NCBI GenBank assembly: GCA_002320245.1
Contig: DCKD01000002.1
Location: forward strand, 1-36,671
Length of the DNA: 36,671 nucleotides
Origin: Lachnospiraceae bacterium UBA1683
Lineage (GTDB): Bacteria > Bacillota > Clostridia > Lachnospirales > Lachnospiraceae
Direction: 5' to 3'
Shown piece by piece: positions 15,377 through 23,720 of this stretch. The notes under the pieces were generated by a model that was given only the letters and a program-made list of their open reading frames with translations, made no database searches and was not told the DNA's origin. Within the stretch, counting starts at the first letter, position 1. The number at the start of each line of letters is the position of its first letter. The translations under genes were made by a program, and so were the position numbers.

Positions 15377-16414
15377 ATGTACACAGTATTACTTGCAGTA
15401 AAAAGTGAAATCATCCTGCAGGAATTAAAGCGGCTTCGGATTTGGGGTGACTCTACTGGTTTTCAGATCTGTGAAATCACTTCTAACTTTGAAAAACTGA
15501 TTGAGAAGCTACAGAAGACACATTATTATCTGGTATTGCTGGAAGCGACACCGGATAATCATGTGACGACACTTCTTGGGACAATCAAAAAAGAAAAACT
15601 TTGCAAAGCAGTTGCTATTGTTAGTCAGAATCCGGATTTTAAGACTGTGCGAAAAAGTTTTTTGCTGGGTGTGGATGATTATCTTGCCACACCCTTTGAA
15701 ATCAGTCATTTTATATCGCTTTTCAGTAAAATAGAGAATGCCGAGCATGGAAAAATAACGGCGGAAATCTGCAGAAAAGAAGAACTGTTAAATTATTTTG
15801 AACATGTGGATAATGCAATCAAAGAGTATCTGGATGAACTGCTTTATACGGCTCTTTCTGAATATATGGATCTGTCAGAAGCATTTGCCTGTGTAAAACG
15901 GATTCTGGACAGTGTCATTAAGGAACTCTTTGAGCGTTATGAATGGCTGGTATTCTATTTTGCACCTGAAGATTATATCCCCCAGGGAGGAGCGTTCCCT
16001 GATTATGAGGAAATGATACAAAAAGACATCGAGAATTTTTATACATTTTTTCTTGAATTTTCAGAATTATATCCAGCGCATGGAGAAGGATTGGAGGACA
16101 TTCTTCTTTATATTTTAAATAGACCGGAAGGTGATTTAAAACAGAAGACGATTTCAGAGGAGGTGTACATAAACCGTTCTTATCTGAGTACGGTATTTGC
16201 CGCCCAGATCAGGGTGAATTTTGTGGATTACGTCAATACGGTGAAAATGAAGCGGGCGGCATATCTGCTGAAGCATACAAAGATGAAAGTGATTGACATA
16301 GCGGGAACACTGGATTATAAAGATATGGGATACTTTTTAAAAAGATTTAAGGCAAAGTATGGCGTGACGCCCTCCCAGTATCGGATTCCGGAGACATATG
16401 AGTTTCAGATTTAA
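15377..16414 (+). CDS. AraC-family regulator with degenerate receiver-like domain
   Basis: This is a 345-residue cytosolic transcription factor. The C-terminal ~100 residues form an AraC-type double helix-turn-helix (YINRSYLSTVFAAQIRVNFV, IDIAGTLDYKDMGYFLKRF, YGVTPSQYR). The N-terminal ~120 residues look like a response-regulator receiver, but the phosphoacceptor position in YYLVLLEATPD is Glu56 and the acidic pocket is weak, so it may act without phosphorylation. A helical linker follows. No histidine kinase is nearby. It sits between the hcy-like genes and cysK and is the best candidate to bind the AAAATTCCTATNGG elements. RBS-like GAGGTGA precedes the ATG. Confidence 0.85.
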   Translation: MYTVLLAVKSEIILQELKRLRIWGDSTGFQICEITSNFEKLIEKLQKTHYYLVLLEATPDNHVTTLLGTIKKEKLCKAVAIVSQNPDFKTVRKSFLLGVDDYLATPFEISHFISLFSKIENAEHGKITAEICRKEELLNYFEHVDNAIKEYLDELLYTALSEYMDLSEAFACVKRILDSVIKELFERYEWLVFYFAPEDYIPQGGAFPDYEEMIQKDIENFYTFFLEFSELYPAHGEGLEDILLYILNRPEGDLKQKTISEEVYINRSYLSTVFAAQIRVNFVDYVNTVKMKRAAYLLKHTKMKVIDIAGTLDYKDMGYFLKRFKAKYGVTPSQYRIPETYEFQI

Positions 16415-16432
16415 GAGAGGTAATGGAAAAAT

Positions 16433-17362
16433 ATGGCAAAAATCTATCAGAAAATTACGGATATGGTGGGAGAAACTCCGCTTTTGGAATTGCAGGAATA
16501 TGCGGCGGCAAATGGATGTAAAGCAAGAATTCTTGCGAAATTGGAATATATGAATCCGGCAGGTTCTGTCAAGGACCGGGTTGCGGTGAGGATGATCGAT
16601 GAAGCGGAGAAAGCGGGCATCCTGCACAAAGGGGATGTGATTATCGAACCGACCTCCGGCAATACGGGAATCGGGCTGGCCTGCGTGGCGGCAGCCCGTG
16701 GATATCGCCTGATGATTACCATGCCGGAAACTATGAGTTTAGAAAGAAGAAAACTCTTGTCCGCATATGGCGCAGAACTGGTTTTGACTCCTGCTTCCAG
16801 GGGAACCAAAGGCGCGATAAAAAAAGCAAATGAGCTGGCGGAAGAAATGGGCGGATTCGTTCCCAGCCAGTTTACAAATCCATATAATCCGCAGGCTCAT
16901 TACGATACAACAGGACCTGAAATCTGGGAAGACAGTGGGGGAAAGGTAGATATTTTTGTCGCGGGGGTAGGAACCGGAGGAACCATTACAGGAATCGGGA
17001 GGTATCTGAAAGAAAGAAATTCGGAGGTAAAGATTGTGGCCATGGAGCCTGCGGGATCGCCCGTCCTGTCGGATGGAATACCTGGATCGCATAAAATTCA
17101 GGGGATTGGCTCAGGGTTTATTCCAGATATTCTGGATACGGAAATTTATGATGAAATCATCGCGGTAAACGATGAAGACGCATTTCAAACCTGTAGGGAA
17201 CTGGTAAAGGCGGAAGGCGTTTTGTGCGGAGTGTCTTCTGGCGCGGTTTTGTTTGCTGCGAAAAAGATAGCAGAAAGACCTGAGAATGAAGGAAAAACGA
17301 TTGTAGTATTACTTCCAGACAGCGGTGAAAGATACTTGTCCATGGGAGTTTTTGATGAATAA
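16433..17362 (+). CDS. cysK: Cysteine synthase (O-acetylserine sulfhydrylase)
   Basis: This 309-residue PLP enzyme makes cysteine from O-acetylserine and a sulfur donor. It has the PLP lysine in NPAGSVKDR (Lys47), the TSGNTGIGLA loop (about 73-82), GTGGTITGIGRYL for phosphate binding, and the C-terminal LLPDSGERYLS characteristic of CysK. It starts 18 bases after the AraC-type gene and is followed by a terminator at 17381. Free sulfide is the usual substrate. Given the upstream carrier and JAMM genes, use of a carrier thiocarboxylate in the manner of mycobacterial CysM is possible but not shown. Confidence 0.95.
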   Translation: MAKIYQKITDMVGETPLLELQEYAAANGCKARILAKLEYMNPAGSVKDRVAVRMIDEAEKAGILHKGDVIIEPTSGNTGIGLACVAAARGYRLMITMPETMSLERRKLLSAYGAELVLTPASRGTKGAIKKANELAEEMGGFVPSQFTNPYNPQAHYDTTGPEIWEDSGGKVDIFVAGVGTGGTITGIGRYLKERNSEVKIVAMEPAGSPVLSDGIPGSHKIQGIGSGFIPDILDTEIYDEIIAVNDEDAFQTCRELVKAEGVLCGVSSGAVLFAAKKIAERPENEGKTIVVLLPDSGERYLSMGVFDE

Positions 17363-17380
17363 AGATAATAATTTTGTGGC

Positions 17381-17425
17381 AAAGCGCTTTTAATGACATG
17401 AGAAAATGTTATTGAAGGCGCTTTT
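17381..17425 (+). terminator. Terminator after cysK
   Basis: AAAGCGCTTTTAATGACAT pairs along its length with ATGTTATTGAAGGCGCTTT (two G-T wobbles, short loop), followed by T's. It closes the metY-sir-cysK block. Confidence 0.8.
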
Positions 17426-17470
17426 TCAATGTCAAAATTACGATATGAAATGGAACTGGAATGATATTTG

Positions 17471-17510
17471 TAGGAATTATGTTAAAAAAAATTCTATGGA
17501 AAATAAATAG
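17471..17510 (+). promoter_or_regulatory. Operator-like element upstream of sulfate-uptake genes
   Basis: GTTAAAAAAAATTCTATGG (17481-17499) nearly matches GTTAAACAAAATTCCTATGG at 26356-26375. An inverted half (TAGGAATT) lies at 17471-17478. A possible -10 (TATAAC) is at 17545-17550. The rest of the 17426-17717 gap is AT-rich with no gene beyond a 14-codon frame at 17582-17626 (ends in Cys), which could be a leader peptide or chance. Confidence 0.5.
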
Positions 17511-17717
17511 ACAGAAATCAATAGGAGAGAAAATAAAAAAATAGTATAACATAGAAAACATATTTAAAAGGAAAAGTATATATGAGTTACATTTATTTAT
17601 CTGCTGGAGGAATCTATAAGTGTTGAATCTTTGATTTGAACAGTGAAAATAAAGATTTTTAGAATAAAAGACAGAAAAAAGTATTAATAAAAATTTGAAT
17701 TATTCGAGGTGATTATT

Positions 17718-18827
17718 ATGAAAAAAAGTGTGGCATTATTTATGACAGCAATGATTGGAATGAGTCTTTTGGCAGGATGCGGAAACGGTTCTGCGAAGTC
17801 TCCTGAAGTAAGTGAAAAATCGTCGGCTGAATCGGCAGCAAATGAGAATTCAGCATCAGTGGAGATTACCAATGTTTCATATGATCCGACCAGAGAGCTT
17901 TATGCAGCTTATAATGAAATTTTTTCAGAACATTGGAAAGAAGAAAGTGGTCAGGATGTGTCTGTAGTACAGTCTCACGGTGGTTCCGGAAAACAGGCAC
18001 TGGAGGTTGCGAACGGACTGGAAGCAGATGTGGTAACTCTGGCATTAGAAGGAGATGTGGATACTCTGGTAGATGCCGGACTGATTGAAGCAGGATATAC
18101 AGAAGAGTTTCCGCTTGATAGCTCCCCATATACGTCAACAATTGTTTTTTTGGTGAGAAAAGGGAATCCAAAGGATATTCAGGATTGGGATGATCTGTTA
18201 AAAGATGATGTGGGTGTGATTACACCAAATCCAAAGACCTCTGGCGGAGCAAGATGGAATTATCTTGCAGCCTGGTATTATTTTGAACAGCAGGGACAGA
18301 GTGAAGAGGAGATTCAGGAAAGTATTAAGAAACTTTACTCAAATGTTTTGGTACTGGATTCTGGAGCGAGAGGAGCCACAACGACCTTTACAGAAAATGG
18401 TCAGGGTGATGTCCTGATTGCATGGGAAAATGAAGCATTCCTTTCTGTTAAGGAAGACCCTGATTCCTATGAAATTGTAGTACCGTCTGTATCAATTCTG
18501 TGCCAGCCAACCGTTGCTATTGTTGATGAAGTGGCAGATAGCAGGGGAACCAGAGAGGTGGCTACCGAATATCTGAATTATCTGTATTCTGACGATGCAC
18601 AGAGACTGGAAGCAGAAAATTACTATCGTCCGTCCAATGAAGATATACTGGCGGAATATGCAGCAGATACTGACAGCAATTCAATCATAGAGATTCCGGA
18701 AGACGGAAAATGGATCAATACGAATGTGCAGTTGACCAATATCAGTCATTTCGGAGGTTGGGCAGAAGCCGGTGCAAAACATTTTGCTGATGGTGGAGTC
18801 TTCGACAGCATTTACGAGGAAAAATAA
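17718..18827 (+). CDS. sbp: Sulfate-binding lipoprotein of the sulfate ABC importer
   Basis: This 369-residue protein captures sulfate (or thiosulfate) outside the membrane. It has a lipoprotein signal: charged start, hydrophobic stretch and lipobox LLAGC with Cys21. A Ser/Glu-rich linker precedes the binding domain, which starts at VEITNVSYDPTRELY and contains the oxyanion-binding SHGGSGKQA, DVVTLALEGDV, and TPNPKTSGGARWNYLAAW. GAGGTGA at 17705-17711 supports the ATG at 17718. It heads the sbp-cysTWA-aprAB-cysDN operon. A hairpin at 18840 separates it from the permease genes and may allow more Sbp than permease. Confidence 0.93.
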   Translation: MKKSVALFMTAMIGMSLLAGCGNGSAKSPEVSEKSSAESAANENSASVEITNVSYDPTRELYAAYNEIFSEHWKEESGQDVSVVQSHGGSGKQALEVANGLEADVVTLALEGDVDTLVDAGLIEAGYTEEFPLDSSPYTSTIVFLVRKGNPKDIQDWDDLLKDDVGVITPNPKTSGGARWNYLAAWYYFEQQGQSEEEIQESIKKLYSNVLVLDSGARGATTTFTENGQGDVLIAWENEAFLSVKEDPDSYEIVVPSVSILCQPTVAIVDEVADSRGTREVATEYLNYLYSDDAQRLEAENYYRPSNEDILAEYAADTDSNSIIEIPEDGKWINTNVQLTNISHFGGWAEAGAKHFADGGVFDSIYEEK

Positions 18828-18839
18828 TCTTATATTCAC

Positions 18840-18873
18840 AGAGAGGAAAGTCCTTCGGGAATTTTCTCTTTTT
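18840..18873 (+). terminator. UUCG-loop hairpin, likely partial terminator between sbp and cysT
   Basis: A 14-position stem with one mismatch (AGAGAGGAAAGTCC 18840-18853; GGAATTTTCTCTTT 18858-18871) is capped by TTCG and ends in a T-run. As the downstream permease genes have no obvious promoter, read-through is expected. Confidence 0.7.
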
Positions 18874-18939
18874 AAAAACAGCCAGGGTTCCATTTTATGA
18901 AAAAAAATATAACATGGGCAGAAAGAGAGGATATGCAAT

Positions 18940-19773
18940 TTGAAAAACAGAAAAAGAAAAACAGCCAGAGTGATACCGGGGTTTGGGCTGTCTCTTGGAA
19001 TTACCATTACAATGCTTGGATTGATTGTCATCATACCGTTGTGTTCCCTGGTGATTTTCTCATCACAGCTTTCTTTTCAGAGTTTTATCTCCACTGTAAC
19101 AAGACCGAGAGTCCTTTGCAGTTACGCAGTCAGTTTTCAGACAGCCTTTGTTGCCGCGTTGATTGATGCGGTTATGGGAATAATACTGGCGTGGGTGCTG
19201 GTAAGGTATCGGTTCCCTGGGAAAGAGATTATGAATGGGATTATCGAGCTTCCTTTTGCCCTTCCTACTGCAGTAGCAGGTATTGCCCTTACGCATCTGA
19301 CAACGACGAACGGATGGGTGGGAAGCATTTTTCATCGTTTTGGAATCCGTATCGCCTACACCAGAGTGGGAATTACGGTAGCTCTTGTATTCATTGGAAT
19401 CCCCTTTGTGGTGAGGGCAGTACTGGAAAAGATAGATATTCAGTATGAAGAAGCTGCCCACGTGCTTGGAGCAAATAGCAGACAGACTATTTTTAAAGTG
19501 ATTTTTCCGGAAATTCTCCCGGCACTGATCAGTGGCTTTACCATGTCATTTGCAAGAGGCCTGGGGGAATATGGAAGTGTTGTATTTATTGCAGGAAATA
19601 CACCGTACGAGACGGAAATTGCTCCCCTTATGATTATGTCGGAGCTGCAGGAATACGATTATGCAAGTGCAACATCCATAGCACTGGTCATGCTGCTCAC
19701 GGCATTTATGATTCTCTTCGTGAATGCGGTTCTTCAGAGCCGTACATCAAAAATTGTCAGTGGTATTGCGTAA
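18940..19773 (+). CDS. cysT: Sulfate ABC transporter permease CysT
   Basis: This is a 277-residue inner-membrane permease with about six transmembrane segments. The ABC-contact loop is EEAAHVLGANSRQTIFKVIFPEILP (written here as two adjoining parts: EEAAHVLGANSRQT and IFKVIFPEILP), followed by GLGEYGSVVFIAGN, typical of CysT/CysU. The start is TTG at 18940 with GAGAGG at 18925-18930; an ATG at 18934 is in another frame. It pairs with CysW downstream to form the channel energised by CysA. Sulfate and thiosulfate are the expected substrates. Confidence 0.92.
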   Translation: MKNRKRKTARVIPGFGLSLGITITMLGLIVIIPLCSLVIFSSQLSFQSFISTVTRPRVLCSYAVSFQTAFVAALIDAVMGIILAWVLVRYRFPGKEIMNGIIELPFALPTAVAGIALTHLTTTNGWVGSIFHRFGIRIAYTRVGITVALVFIGIPFVVRAVLEKIDIQYEEAAHVLGANSRQTIFKVIFPEILPALISGFTMSFARGLGEYGSVVFIAGNTPYETEIAPLMIMSELQEYDYASATSIALVMLLTAFMILFVNAVLQSRTSKIVSGIA

Positions 19774-19797
19774 ATTCAGAAGGAGGAGATGGAAGAT

Positions 19798-20619
19798 ATG
19801 AATATTCGAAAAGATTCCGGATCGCTGAAATGGATTCTTATTGGAATTTGTGCGGTGTTTCTGACGGTTATGTTGATTTTACCGTTGGTGTATGTACTGA
19901 TTACGGCATTTGAAAAAGGAATTCATGTATTTGGGACAGCAGTATCCGATGAATATGCGGTGAAAGCGATTTTTCTGACCCTGAAAGTAACTGTGATTAC
20001 TTTAATCTTTAATACGATTTTCGGTATTTTTGCAGCATGGTGCATTACCCGCTTTCAATTCCGGGGAAAAAAGGTTATTTCAACATTGATCGATCTGCCA
20101 TTGACGGTATCACCGATTATTGCCGGTCTGATCTATGTATTGACTTTTGGCCGCCAGAGTGCTTTGTATCCATTTTTAAAGAGTGTAGGTATTAACATTA
20201 TTTTTGCAGTTCCCGGAATTGTGCTGGCGACGATTTTTGTAACGTTTCCTTTTGTTTCCAGAGAAATTATTCCGGTTTTAACTGCCCAAGGAACGGATGA
20301 GGAAGAAGCGGCTGCACTGATGGGAGCCGGAGGATTTACCATTTTCCGTGAAATTACGTTTCCTCATATCAAATGGGCTCTGTTATATGGAATTGTACTG
20401 TGCAGTGCAAGAGCAATGGGAGAATTCGGAGCGGTATCTGTACTGTCCGGACATTTGCGGGGAAAGACAAACACCATGCCGCTATACATAGAACTATTAT
20501 ATCAGGGTTATGATTTTACCGGTGCTTTTGCAGTTTCTGCGATTCTGGTATTGATGGCAGTAGTAATCCTGATATTGCGAAGCAAACTGGAGAAAAAAGG
20601 GAAAAAAGAGGTAGACTGA
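19798..20619 (+). CDS. cysW: Sulfate ABC transporter permease CysW
   Basis: This is the second permease subunit, 273 residues from the ATG at 19798. An in-frame ATG at 19789 lies only 2 bases after AGGAGG (19781-19786), too close for a good start. There are about six membrane helices. The EAA-type loop reads EEEAAALMGAGGFTIFREI, followed by ARAMGEFGAVSVLSG and KTNTMPLYIELLYQ, which are CysW hallmarks. It heterodimerises with CysT. The stop is 1 base before the cysA start. Confidence 0.92.
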   Translation: MNIRKDSGSLKWILIGICAVFLTVMLILPLVYVLITAFEKGIHVFGTAVSDEYAVKAIFLTLKVTVITLIFNTIFGIFAAWCITRFQFRGKKVISTLIDLPLTVSPIIAGLIYVLTFGRQSALYPFLKSVGINIIFAVPGIVLATIFVTFPFVSREIIPVLTAQGTDEEEAAALMGAGGFTIFREITFPHIKWALLYGIVLCSARAMGEFGAVSVLSGHLRGKTNTMPLYIELLYQGYDFTGAFAVSAILVLMAVVILILRSKLEKKGKKEVD

Positions 20620-20620
20620 C

Positions 20621-21703
20621 ATGGTGCAGCAGAACAAAAATTACATAGAATTAAAAAATATAAACAAATCATTTGAAAAATTTCAGGCATCAAAAGATAT
20701 CAATTTTGGCATCGAGAAAGGTCGTCTGGTTGCACTTTTAGGTCCGAGCGGAAGTGGAAAAACCACAATACTGCGTATGATTGCGGGTCTGGAGAATGCG
20801 GATTCTGGTGAAATTGTGATTGACGGTAAGGTGGTCAATGATATCCCTGCCAGCCAGCGGAGAGTAGGATTTGTGTTTCAGAACTATGCGTTATTCCGAT
20901 ATAAGACGGTATATGACAATATTGCTTTTGGGCTGAAGGTTAATCACTGGAACAAAGCGGATATAAAAAAGAGAGTAAGCGAACTGATCAATCTTGTAAA
21001 TCTGAATGGATTAGAAAAAAGATATCCCAATCAGCTCTCAGGAGGTCAGAGGCAAAGAGTTGCTTTTGCCAGAGCGTTGGCACCGAATCCGGAGCTTTTG
21101 CTTCTGGATGAACCCTTTGCTGCCATAGATGCAAAGGTTCGTCAGGAGTTGAGAAGCTGGCTGCGGGAGATGATTAATAAAGTTGGAATTACAAGTATTT
21201 TTGTGACTCATGACCAGGATGAGGCCATTGAGGTGGCAGATGAAATCATTATCACCAATAAGGGCAGGGTGGAACAGATTGGAAGTCCTAGGGAAATATA
21301 TAACACGCCGCGAACAGCTTTTGTAGCGGAATTTATGGGACATCCTACCAAAATCAATAATATCAGCAGTTTTTGGGGTTTCACCGGGCTGGATGCTTCC
21401 TACCATGCTGTGATCCGTCCGGAAAATGTAAGCATCTCCAAAAAAACAGATAAGATACGGTATGAGGTCACTGCCGAAGAAGGGGTAGTGGAACGGGTTC
21501 TGTTCAGAGGAAAAGAACTGGAAATCTGGGTAAGGATTCATGGGATTTTGCTACAGGGAACAAGAAGGGCAGAGGAAGAACCCATCCGTGAGGGAGAACA
21601 AGTAAAAGTATTTATTTACCGTGCATATGTGTATAAAGAGGACGGGGAAGTACAGATTGTTGTCAATCAGACCATTAGGGCAGAAGAGTCGGTGATTATA
21701 TAA
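20621..21703 (+). CDS. cysA: Sulfate ABC transporter ATP-binding protein CysA
   Basis: This 360-residue ATPase powers the CysTW channel from the cytosol. It has Walker A GPSGSGKTT (41-49), Q-loop VFQNYALF, signature LSGGQRQRVAFARAL, Walker B LLLLDEPFAAID and switch FVTHDQDEA. A C-terminal TOBE-like regulatory domain begins around residue 240 (VIRPENVSISKK). It is translationally coupled to cysW. The gene order sbp-cysT-cysW-cysA and the following APS-reduction genes identify the substrate as sulfate rather than molybdate or phosphate. Confidence 0.94.
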   Translation: MVQQNKNYIELKNINKSFEKFQASKDINFGIEKGRLVALLGPSGSGKTTILRMIAGLENADSGEIVIDGKVVNDIPASQRRVGFVFQNYALFRYKTVYDNIAFGLKVNHWNKADIKKRVSELINLVNLNGLEKRYPNQLSGGQRQRVAFARALAPNPELLLLDEPFAAIDAKVRQELRSWLREMINKVGITSIFVTHDQDEAIEVADEIIITNKGRVEQIGSPREIYNTPRTAFVAEFMGHPTKINNISSFWGFTGLDASYHAVIRPENVSISKKTDKIRYEVTAEEGVVERVLFRGKELEIWVRIHGILLQGTRRAEEEPIREGEQVKVFIYRAYVYKEDGEVQIVVNQTIRAEESVII

Positions 21704-21714
21704 GGAGAAGCCAC

Positions 21715-23322
21715 ATGAATATGTTGTTAGAAACAAAAAGGCTGGAAACGGACGTTCTGATTATTGGAGGCGGAACCGCCGGATGTTTTGCCGCCTATAC
21801 GCTGGGCAGAAAGTCAGATAAAAAAATATTGATTGCAGAGAAATCCAATATTAAGCGAAGCGGCTGCCTTGCAGCAGGGGTAAATGCAATCAATGCTTAT
21901 ATTGTGGAAGGAAAAACGCCACAGGATTACGTGGATTATGCAAGAAATGATGCAGAAGGAATCGTCCGGGAGGATCTTTTACTGACCATGTCCAGGCGGC
22001 TGAATCACGTGACAGAAGTGATGGAAGGTTTGGGACTTGTGATTCTTAAGGATGAGAATGGAAAATATGTGACCAGAGGCAACCGGAATATCAAAATCAA
22101 TGGAGAGAACATCAAACCGATTTTGGCAGAAGCTGCGTCCAGCCAAACCAATGTGACCATATTGAATCATGTCAATATAACGGATTACCTGTTGGAAGAT
22201 GGATGCGTCCGGGGAGCAGTGGGATTTGATGTGAACCGTCCGGTATTTTATGAAATCCATGCGGAAGCAGTGATCGTGGCTACCGGAGGAGCAGCCGGGC
22301 TGTATCGTCCCAATAATCCGGGATTTTCCAGGCACAAGATGTGGTATCCGCCTTTTAATACAGGAGCGGGATACGCAATGGGAATTCTGGCGGGGGCAGA
22401 AATGACTACGTTTGAGATGCGTTTTATCGCCCTGCGATGTAAAGATACCATTGCACCTACCGGAACCATCGCTCAGGGAGTAGCTGCAAAACAGATCAAT
22501 TCCCGGGGTGAGGTATATGAGAAAAAATATGGTCTGACAACTTCACAGAGAGTATATGGAACGGTGATGGAAAACCGGATGGGAAACGGTCCCTGCTATT
22601 TGAAAACAGATACAATTTCAAAGGAACAGGAACTGGATCTGTATAAGGCGTACTTGAATATGGCACCCAGCCAGACCTTGAAATGGCTGGAAGCGGAAAA
22701 AGGACCTTCGAAAGAAAATGTGGAGATCGAAGGAACAGAACCCTATATTGTGGGAGGCCACACAGCCAGTGGTTATTGGGTAGATGAGGAAAGACAGACG
22801 ACCATCCATGGGCTGTTTGCGGCAGGAGATGTGGCTGGAGGATGTCCGCAAAAATATGTAACAGGTGCTCTGGCTGAGGGCGAGATTGCTGCGGAAGGGG
22901 TACTCCGATACCTGAATCAGAAGGAGAAACAATGCTCAGGACAAAGAAATGTGCAGGAGAAAGTTGATTCCACAGAGAAAAAGAGGGAATACGAAAGATT
23001 TTTATCTCAGGCACCGTCATTTCTGGATATCGAGCAGATCGAAGAGGCTATGCAGAAAATTATGGATCAGTATGCCGGAGGTATCAGTACCGATTATCAG
23101 TATAATGAGGCGAAGCTTCAGAAGGCAGATGAGAACATTCTGCTTCTGCAAGAAAAATTGAAAGAACTTTCTGCCAGGGACGTGGATGATCTGCTGCGGA
23201 TTTATGAAATCCGGGAACGGCTGATTGTTTGCCGGGTGGTAATCGCTCATCTTCTGGCAAGAAAAGAAACAAGATGGCACAGTTTTGGAGAAAAATACGG
23301 ACTATCCGGAGAAAAACAGTAA
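21715..23322 (+). CDS. aprA: AprA-like APS reductase flavoprotein (frameshifted near C-terminus)
   Basis: This 535-residue FAD enzyme of the fumarate-reductase family is expected to reduce adenylylsulfate to sulfite and AMP together with the ferredoxin downstream. It has the FAD motif IIGGGTAGCFAAYTL (16-30), RSGCLAAGVNAINAY, and GGHTASGYWVD followed by GLFAAGDVAGG. It is shorter than AprA of dissimilatory sulfate reducers (about 650 residues), as in clostridial assimilation clusters. The frame stops at 23322, but if one A of the run at 23291-23295 is removed, translation continues GENTDYPE and on to a TGA at 23390-23392 that overlaps the next ATG. The last ~30 residues are thus out of frame. 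This could be a real mutation or a homopolymer error. Confidence 0.88.
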   Translation: MNMLLETKRLETDVLIIGGGTAGCFAAYTLGRKSDKKILIAEKSNIKRSGCLAAGVNAINAYIVEGKTPQDYVDYARNDAEGIVREDLLLTMSRRLNHVTEVMEGLGLVILKDENGKYVTRGNRNIKINGENIKPILAEAASSQTNVTILNHVNITDYLLEDGCVRGAVGFDVNRPVFYEIHAEAVIVATGGAAGLYRPNNPGFSRHKMWYPPFNTGAGYAMGILAGAEMTTFEMRFIALRCKDTIAPTGTIAQGVAAKQINSRGEVYEKKYGLTTSQRVYGTVMENRMGNGPCYLKTDTISKEQELDLYKAYLNMAPSQTLKWLEAEKGPSKENVEIEGTEPYIVGGHTASGYWVDEERQTTIHGLFAAGDVAGGCPQKYVTGALAEGEIAAEGVLRYLNQKEKQCSGQRNVQEKVDSTEKKREYERFLSQAPSFLDIEQIEEAMQKIMDQYAGGISTDYQYNEAKLQKADENILLLQEKLKELSARDVDDLLRIYEIRERLIVCRVVIAHLLARKETRWHSFGEKYGLSGEKQ

Positions 23323-23392
23323 ATTTGAAAAATATGTGAATTCCAGGTATGTGGACGGCAGGATAGAAATCATTCTGAGGGATTTAAAATGA
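23323..23392 (+). pseudogene. Out-of-frame C-terminal tail of the AprA-like gene
   Basis: In the +1 frame this stretch encodes a continuation beginning KFEKYVNSRYVDGRIEII and ending RDLK, then TGA at 23390-23392. The family usually ends in such a TDYPE...VNS segment. The ATGA overlap with the ferredoxin start is the normal coupled layout, which supports one original gene from 21715 to 23392. Confidence 0.75.
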
Positions 23393-23703
23393 GTATAAGA
23401 ATTGACAAAGAAAAATGTATCGGATGTGGAAGGTGTATCGAGGCCTGTCCTGGAAATCTGCTGAAAAAAGACCAGAATGGAAAGGCATTCATTCTTCATA
23501 TGCGGGATTGCTGGGGATGCACCTCCTGTTTGAAGGAATGTAAATCTTCAGCAATCAGATTTTTTCTGGGAGCAGATATCGGGGGTAGAGGAAGTGCTCT
23601 TTCAGTAGATATTGTTGGTGATCGTTATCTCTGGCAGGTAACAGATTCTGCGGGAAAGGTCAGAAGTATTGAAGTAAATAAAAAGGAAGCTAATAAGTAT
23701 TAG
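23389..23703 (+). CDS. aprB: AprB-like ferredoxin, APS reductase beta subunit
   Basis: This is a 104-residue protein with two [4Fe-4S] sites: Cys10, 13, 16, 20 (CIGCGRCIEAC) and Cys41, 44, 47, 51 (CWGCTSCLKEC). The CWGC spacing with Trp and the following strand-rich tail match AprB, which feeds electrons to the AprA flavin. It is shorter than AprB of sulfate reducers (about 150 residues). Its ATG overlaps the restored stop of aprA. The CysD gene follows 17 bases later. A general ferredoxin is possible, but position and motif favour AprB. Confidence 0.88.
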   Translation: MSIRIDKEKCIGCGRCIEACPGNLLKKDQNGKAFILHMRDCWGCTSCLKECKSSAIRFFLGADIGGRGSALSVDIVGDRYLWQVTDSAGKVRSIEVNKKEANKY

Positions 23704-23720
23704 ACAGGAGGACAGGAACG

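Noticed and set aside
18897..19166. Separate small gene starting at the ATG at 18897
   Set aside because: It overlaps the 5' part of cysT in another frame and has no recognisable domain.
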